The position numbers and the translations under genes are program-made. Below, piece after piece: positions 41,601 through 48,084 of a stretch of 48,084 bases of DNA. A model generated the notes under the pieces. It made no database searches, had not been told where the DNA came from, and worked only from the letters and a program-made list of their open reading frames with translations. Every line of letters begins with the position of its first letter. The first letter of the stretch is position 1. Source of the DNA: Azolla pinnata (lineage: Eukaryota; Streptophyta; Polypodiopsida; Salviniales; Salviniaceae). The stretch covers positions 7,100 through 55,183 of the forward strand of contig JBBBWG010029043.1 of assembly GCA_037176905.1 (NCBI GenBank), in the 5' to 3' direction.

Positions 41601-44600
41601 CAAGCTATTGACATAATTGTCATTTGAAATACACTTTTTCCCGCATCACAACTACGTTTGGCTCTAACAGGTCCAAAGTGATCATTATGAAGAGTTTTTC
41701 TTACCAGAGTTAGACAAACATGGATATATTGGCGTCTACAAGAAGAAAACTACTGAGGTAAATCATCCTGAGAAATATGAACTCACTTTACAGATTGTTT
41801 TTGTTTGCAATGTGATGAATCCTAATGTGCAGAAGGTTTTATAAGTATAGAGTAGAGAAAATACAGCTTCTAATCAAAAGCCATGATAACGCCCAATTTG
41901 AATGATGCATCATTTGATCGCAATAATCTGTATAAGCAAATAAATAGTGGATAAAGCACATACTTATTGACATACGCTTAAATAGAGTATGATAAAACCC
42001 AGCCAGACATGCGTGCATAACAGACAAGGCTGATAATCATCAAGGCCAAACTCGGTTGTCATTAGGATTGATATCATAAGTTTTCTACGTGAAAAAAAAC
42101 CTTGATTGATTTTCTTTGGGAGAGGTTTTCCATTCAAATCCACTTTGAATGACGTGTGACAGTGTAGAAGAATGATTTGCTCAAAGAAACTATTGTGTGG
42201 AAGAATGATTCACTCAAAGGAACTATTGTATAGAAGAATGAGTCGCTCAAATAAACTCTCTAGGGCTCTAATCATGGCAGTATCCTGAAGATCTATTCAA
42301 ATAGAGACTAATATGGAGATTTAGGGACTATGACATTGAATGAATATCCAGTAATCTACTTAGAAGAGCTGTGAACACCGCTGTTTGATCAGTAAATTGG
42401 TATGTTCTGGGTTCAGAACACTTACTGAGACTGCTGAGACAGTTTGGTCCATATCCTCTGCAGGCACTTCTGAGAAATTAACTGATAAATATCTGAGTAC
42501 ATGAAAATGCTAGCTATATACACCTAGTAGTGTTTTAACTAAGCTATAGAGCATAGATTCAGCCATTGGTGCTGTATATGAGCTCGGTTCAGAATGCCAG
42601 ACAGTTTGATTGTCTTTAGTGCAGTTAGACCATTTCCTAATATGATTGAGGATTTGGAAGGACACAGCCATATTGGTACTAGTTATTGTAGCCGCAGTAG
42701 ACAATGGTAGCCAAATATTGAACTGTCAATGCTGAAGTCATCCAAATAGAGAGTCACTGAAAATTATGAATACATATCTTTCTGTTTAAAGCCTTTTTTT
42801 TTGTTAGGATTTAACGAGTGCTTAGAGCTGGGTTTCGTGTTTTTCTGATGTGTAGATCTCGTTTTCGTTTTGCTTGGCTTTACATAAGATGAAGCAATGG
42901 GAATGTCCAACTGATTTTCCTTTCTTTTTAAGCGTTCATATAGCTGCGTAGTTTTGCTAGTCTGGGCTGACTTCTATATATACAAGATTAAATTGCTGGT
43001 GATGAAGTAGTAAAACCATTAACCAGATGGGGGAATAAAACAAATAAACAGGTGATTGTAACTAGCTTTTGTTTTGCAATATCCATCGTCATCTACAATT
43101 AGATATAGCAAGCCTTGACTCTAATCCAAATCTATTGAAAGCAATGAGTAGTGCATAGTTTGACCTGTTAATAATTTGTCTTGCTATAGATGGGAAATTT
43201 TACATTTTTCATTTTTCTTTTGCGACAAGCCCAATGCTTGAGAATTTCTTTTCGCCAACATACATGCTGCTCACAAGTCGCAAAACATTTGCAGCTATAT
43301 ACAGGCACGGCATATGCTTATGATGGATGTGCCACCTTTTTCCGTAGAGATTGCTTCACTTTGGTAAAGAAATATGAGGTAATGCTTTCCTTGTAGCTCT
43401 TCTTCTTTTACACATCCTTGAAGATAGTGAATAATGCCAGATTTCTTTTTGTATTTTCAGGTCGAGTTTAATAAGGCAGCACAGTCCTTGACTGAGTCTG
43501 CCATTCCTCAAGCCCAAAAGAAGGCAGCCTTAAGTCGGCTTTTGAAGGTATTAGCATTGGCAGAGAAAAAATTCTCAAACTTTTATTGGGAATTGTTCTG
43601 ACCAATGTATGATAGAAAAATGTGACTGATGTACCCAATTTTTAGCTTAATTTCGGAATCTTATGTTCTGTTTATTACAGGACAATGTGGCCCTCATTGT
43701 AGTCCTCGAGGCTCGTGATTCAGGTCATAGTTTGGAGGGTTCTGCACCTGGAAAACGTCAGTTACTTTGTGTGGTAAGATTTTTGGCTTCCTTCATTTTT
43801 TGTTAATATTAAATCTGGAACTGGAAGACGATGGTCGAAATTCATAAAAAATAATGTTTAGATTGAACTTTGTGCATGGGATAGGCTGCGTTTATTTACT
43901 GTAATGAGGGGAATAGCAGAATAAGATGGGGAGATAAAATTCCAGTTAAACGGTGCATAACAACTTACACTCAATGAACTTATGTATGCTGAATTAAATG
44001 TACTACATTTATTATGTATTAGACATGTTAACCAGATCCATAGGTGTCAACGTCATTCCATTTTCTGTTATACTGCCAGAGGCAGATTTTCTGTGTATTT
44101 GAAAGCAAATTTTCACTAGATTGCACTCTCAAAATTTGGCTACATGATGTGTGCTGTTAATGTATGGATAGAAATCGTGGTCTATTTTCTCCGAAATGAT
44201 TGTTTTGTCACAATCAGTATTTTGGTATGCGATTTAAACATGCCCATGTTAACTGCAGGCCAATACTCACATTCATGCAAACCCAGAACTTAAAGATGTC
44301 AAGTTATGGCAGGTTAGTATGCTTTACATTTTTACTGGTCACTAAATTTATCTTCTTTAGCATTTGTGCACAATTCTTATTCTTCTAACAATTATTTTCT
44401 TGTCAAGGTTCAAACACTTCTCAAAGGACTAGAAAAAATCGCAGCAAGTGCTGATATACCCATGCTAGTTTGCGGCGATTTCAACTCTGTACCGGGAAGG
44501 TTGTGAAATCTAAAATTGTATTTGTCAAACATTTTTTTTTCTATATTTGGGGTTTCCATATTCATTTTGACATCTGTGTTTTTCTTTTTGTATGTTTATA

Positions 44601-45353
44601 TTGGAGCAGTGCACCTCATGTTCTCTTAGCATCTGGAAGGGTCGAAGCATCGCATCCAGATTTGGCTACTGATCCTCTTGGCATTCTGCATCCAACAAGT
44701 AGGCTTTGTCATCAACTACAGCTTGTGAGTTTTTCCACTCTTCTCGTTGAATCTAGTAAAAAAAACATTTCAGTTTGATAAATTTATCATCATACCAGAA
44801 AAGTTGTAAGTGGTTCATTTTCCAACTATCAGCTCCTTATATAGCTCCCTCATGTATAGAATTGCAATGTACGTGTTCATAGAACCACAAAGCTACAACC
44901 TTTCATACTGTTATCTCTCGTTTTCTCATCTCATAGAGATTTCAAGGCTTATACTGTTGATGATGCAGGTTAGTGCCTACTCTTCCTTTGGTCGATTAGA
45001 TCGGCAACGTCGGCGGCTGGACCCGGCCAGCAGTGAACCATTGTTCACCAACTGTACCCGTGACTTCTTAGGAACTTTAGATTACATCTTCTACACTGGT
45101 ATCGCACATAACAATACCATCCATTAGACATGCTTGGCTTAATAATTCTTTTCTTTTCGTGCTAATAATTAATTTGAGAATTTTGTGTTATATTTTTGTC
45201 TCCTCAGCTGATTCATTAGCTGTAGAGGCATTGCTGGAACTGCTAGATGAAGAGAGCTTGCGAAGAGATACTGCACTTCCATCGCCAGAGTGGTCATCAG
45301 ATCATATCGCACTTCTTGCACAATTCCGATACAAGCCCAGATCGATGCGCTAA
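38673..45353 (+). CDS. CCR4: CCR4 deadenylase, plant type (EEP nuclease with MYND-like N-terminus)
   Basis: Catalytic 3'-5' poly(A) exonuclease of the CCR4-NOT complex, cytoplasmic, shortening mRNA tails. Coding exons: 38673-38830, 40846-41581, 41671-41757, 43295-43378, 43461-43547, 43681-43773, 44259-44312, 44408-44499, 44610-44724, 44969-45098, 45208-45353; 1782 nt, 593 aa (Arabidopsis CCR4a/b about 600). As in other plants, no leucine-rich repeats; instead a Cys/His cluster (C65, C77, C80, C92, C96, H104, H108), MYND-like, thought to contact CAF1. The EEP domain starts at FTVLSYNVLSD. Active-site residues are visible: E298 (LQEV), D457 and N459 (CGDFNS), D540 (LDYIFY), D577-H578 (SSDH). 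All junctions are in phase. Introns 1 (2.0 kb) and 3 (1.5 kb) are large. Nothing is broken. Translation may be controlled by the uORF at 38536. Confidence 0.96.
42167..42262. repeat. 33-bp tandem repeat in CCR4 intron 3, three copies
   Basis: GAAGAATGATTTGCTCAAAG plus AAACTATTGT recurs at 42167, 42200 and 42233 with small changes. Confidence 0.85.
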
Positions 45354-45597
45354 AGAATAAATAGCTTAACAAGGTGAGGGGAGAAGCAGAAAGAAAAACT
45401 CAATTCAGACATCTCCATAGATGAAAGGGAGTTCTTTTTTGAGGGCATTCGGTTTGCAAAAGAAACCTTTCATCTCTACAATGGATGGATGAAGATGGAT
45501 GTATTCCATCTTCATCTTGATGGCGGATGTGGCCTGAAATTGTCTGCATCGACAAGTTCAGTAGTGTATGTACCATGGCTCATCCTTCTGGCTCATC

Positions 45598-45628
<31 letters not shown>

Positions 45629-46983
45629 TCGTCGTCATCATCGTCGTCGTCATCGTCATCGCCATCATCATCGTCGTCGTCGTCGTCGTCGTCATCATCA
45701 TCATCTTATCGTCACTGTTATCTTCATCATCTCTTCTGTTTCAAATGGTGGTGGGCACTACATGCTTCGGCTGGTCCAGAGAAGCAATGTGGATTATCGG
45801 GTCAGTTGTAAATTTGATAGTTTTAGGTGTTCACGGTGCCATGTGTGAGAGAAAGAGAGGAGAGATTGAGATATTGAGTGAGAGGTGGGGGGAAAGAATG
45901 GAAAGGAGAGGAGAAAGGGCTGTGGTGATATAAATACCGCAAAAGCTGCTTTTACCAATAAGCTCCTGGAAAAACAAAACTATTTCTTGCTAGTTGAGAC
46001 CATGTACCCACGACGACACACCCTTCTACAAAGGGGGTTTATTTTCTTCTTTCTTTTCATAGAGAAATCTCCAGGCCCCCTCCTTCCTCTCTTCTTTTTC
46101 TCTTTATCCCAAAATGAGTTTTGGTTAGTTATTGTCTTGTTGTAACCCCTTCTTCTTCTTCTTCTTCTTCTTCTTCTTCTTCTTTCTCTCTTTCTCTCTT
46201 TTTTTTCATGGAAAGAGGATTTTTAGTTCGCTATACTCAGTCAATTTTGTTCACTCCGAAAGGGTCTCAATGGAATGGTTTTGACCCAAGGCTGCCCCAT
46301 GCATTTCCGAATCTGAATTTTGCATCATCTTTTTTTCGTAACGATTCTTTTGTGGCACTTTGAAGACAAAATAACTTACCGGTTTTGTGTTATACATTGT
46401 TGTATATCATGGGAAAGTTTGTGCTCAAGCCTATTCATATGTACATTATGCATATATACATTCAGATATTCATCCTCTCCAGATGGGACATTCTTGTACT
46501 CTGAAGCCGAGGAAAAAAATGATGGGAAAAGGCAAGGCCTGTAAGAACTCATTGGTGGATATACATCTAGTGATGGCACTGCAGGCAATATTGCAGTTGA
46601 ATCAGCTCTTACTGTTCTCATGGGATTTTTAATGGATGTATAAGAACTGCGGTGCAGCAGACAATAAGCATTGGGCCATACAAATCTGGAAAACTGTCAA
46701 AACAGCCTGATACATGCATTGTCAGGAAGTGAAGGATTTTGTCTGACAGATGTATGAGAATTGTGGGGCATATGTGCTTTGCTGAAGTGTGTATTCTGCA
46801 GGAAGAGATGCCTGAACCCCTGCAGGCATCAAGGGTTATTCTGAGGTGATATGCTGCTGAGAGGTTTGTGATAGTTACCAGAAAAAAAACCTTCAGAGAA
46901 AGTATATGATGTGGATGTTTTGGCAGGCAGCTGTTAGCAGCTCGATGCTCGAAATCGCTGGCACTGTGATTGTCCAGCCAAAG
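45354..46983. other. CCR4 3' UTR and downstream spacer
   Basis: Contains a (CAT/CGT)n microsatellite at 45599-45712 and (CTT)n at 46147-46183. The open frames here (for example 45489-45933) are driven by these repeats. No further gene is seen. Confidence 0.5.
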
Positions 46984-47365
46984 CTCCCATGGAAGCTGAA
47001 GCAAGCAGCATGTTCTGATTTGTGGGTGGAATCTTTTCACAGCCACAGAATGAGCCTATGAATGATGCTTGTGCTGGAGATGATTTGGCCATGGCCAGCT
47101 GAAAGCTGAGTAATGAAGATGGGAGAGCTCCCATGGAAGCTGAAGCAATGGAAACATGTTCTGATTGTGGTTGGAATTCTGAGTCTAGGAATGTTGCTTC
47201 TTGTGCTGGAGATGATTTGGCCATGGCCAGCTGAAAGCTGAGTATAAGGGAGTTGGGAGAGCTCCCATGGAAGCTGAAAGCAATGAAAGCATGTTCTGAT
47301 TGTGGGTGGAATCCTGAGTCTAGGAATGGTGCTTCTTGTGCTGGAGATGATTTGCCATTGGTCTA
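46984..47365. repeat. 133-144 bp tandem repeat, nearly three copies
   Basis: GCTCCCATGGAAGCTGAA starts at 46984, 47128 and 47261. Each copy continues with CATGTTCTGATT, GAGTCTAGGAAT, GTGCTGGAGATGATTTG and, in the first two, CCATGGCCAGCTGAAAGCTG. It sits near a (minus-strand) pyrimidine-rich region but no gene is supported. Related degenerate sequence may start at about 46640. Confidence 0.85.
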
Positions 47366-47779
47366 GGAAATCCTCAAGAAACTGAACCCAATCGATCTGT
47401 TCGGTGTTGTGTTTTGCTTTTGCTTTGCTTGTGCACACAAAGCATGCAGAAGAAAGGGATCGGAAATCGAGCACAACGAGAAGAGGCGAGCGAAACGGGG
47501 CGAGATAGATCTTAGTCCAGGAAGGAGATTAAGAAAAAAGAAGCAAATCAGAAGCTCAGAGAGCAAGAGATGGTGGTGATAAGAGTGGTGAGATAAGAAA
47601 ACAGCAAGCAAATGAAAACAAAAGGGGAAAAAAAAAACAAGTAAAGGCAATGTGTGACAAAGGTAATGAACAAATCTTTGTAACTGATGTAATCACAGGA
47701 TAAGTTGTAAAACAAAAATCATTGCAAAAAAAAGGAATATACACATATACATACATATGGCAAAACTACCAGAAACTAG
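47366..47779. other. Spacer, no gene seen
   Basis: Purine-rich AAGAAAAAAGAAGC-type sequence. Minus-strand frames (47363-47650, 47556-47756) are Phe/Leu-rich translations of it. Confidence 0.4.
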
Positions 47780-48080
47780 CCAACCAATTTTGTTAATGAT
47801 GTTTTATCGCCTGTTGAAATTAGAAATTATAGATTAATGCCCGGCTTTGTCTCTCACTAAAAATCAATGCCCAACTCATTGATTAACACTAAATCAATTC
47901 GATTCTAGAATGACTAGTTTTTGGTAAGGGAATCGATTAGTAAGCAGTAGACGAAGTAGGAAAACGGTTAGTAGATATAAGTAGCAAGATTAAGAATCAA
48001 TTATTGAGAAGTGATTAGGAAGGAAGTTAATTGGGCTGTAATTAAAAAACTTGTTAGGTGTTTTTTTAGAGTAATTTGAT
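47780..48080. mobile_element. MITE-like element related to the one at 1395
   Basis: The left end has GATGTTTTATCGCCTGTTGA and GATTAATGCCCGGC; the right end has AATTAAAAAACTTGTTAGGTG TTTTTT. Both resemble the termini of the copy at 1395-1815. It is about 300 bp and more diverged, and its right border is close to the window edge. Confidence 0.45.
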
Positions 48081-48084
48081 ATAT

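Noticed and set aside
47037-47474. 145-codon minus-strand frame with internal repeats
   Set aside because: Open because the 133-144 bp tandem repeat lacks stops in that frame; no homologue or splice signals.

Overview
This is nuclear DNA of a land plant. The evidence is spliced genes with GT/AG introns, a DYW-type RNA-editing protein, a plant-type CCR4 with an N-terminal MYND-like zinc region instead of leucine-rich repeats, and telomere-like TTTAGGG/CCCTAAA arrays. A seed-free vascular plant (fern or lycophyte) is plausible, but the sequence alone does not fix the clade. There is one assembly gap of 100 N (23261-23360).

Layout. 1-2.5 kb: AT-rich repeats, including a long inverted repeat that carries a heat-shock-element array, and a MITE-like element related to one at the right edge of the window. 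3.0-5.1 kb: a long intronless reading frame for a histidine-rich protein. 6.1-6.9 kb: tandem repeats. 6.9-12.3 kb (+): a complete UAP56/SUB2-type DEAD-box mRNA-export helicase, 426 aa, 11 coding exons. 12.8-15.6 kb: tandem repeats and telomere-like satellites. 15.7-17.9 kb (+): a DYW-domain protein with an organelle presequence and no PPR array. 19.7-22.5 kb (-): glycerol kinase, 512 aa, 3 exons. 22.6-26.0 kb: purine tracts, minisatellites, the gap and a 412-bp duplication. 26.4-27.2 kb (-): an intronless 267-aa protein of unknown family, probably with a 5' UTR intron. 29.9-35.7 kb (-): a TTC5/STRAP homologue (TPR repeats plus OB-fold), 421 aa, 13 exons. 37-38.2 kb: minisatellite. 38.5-45.4 kb (+): a CCR4 deadenylase, 593 aa, 11 coding exons, with an upstream ORF whose stop overlaps the CCR4 start codon. 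45.4-48.1 kb: microsatellites, a tandem repeat and a MITE-like element.

How the genes relate. Four of the five recognised genes act on RNA: nuclear export (UAP56), organelle C-to-U editing (DYW), poly(A) removal (CCR4) and TTC5, which in animals marks tubulin mRNA for CCR4-NOT-dependent decay. TTC5 and CCR4 lie head to head about 3 kb apart. Whether this is more than chance cannot be told from one genome. Exon boundaries were read by hand from splice signals, reading phase and protein-family conservation; for each multi-exon gene the summed coding length is an exact multiple of three.

Almost every intergenic interval, and several introns, hold their own local tandem repeat, so many long open frames here are repeat artefacts.
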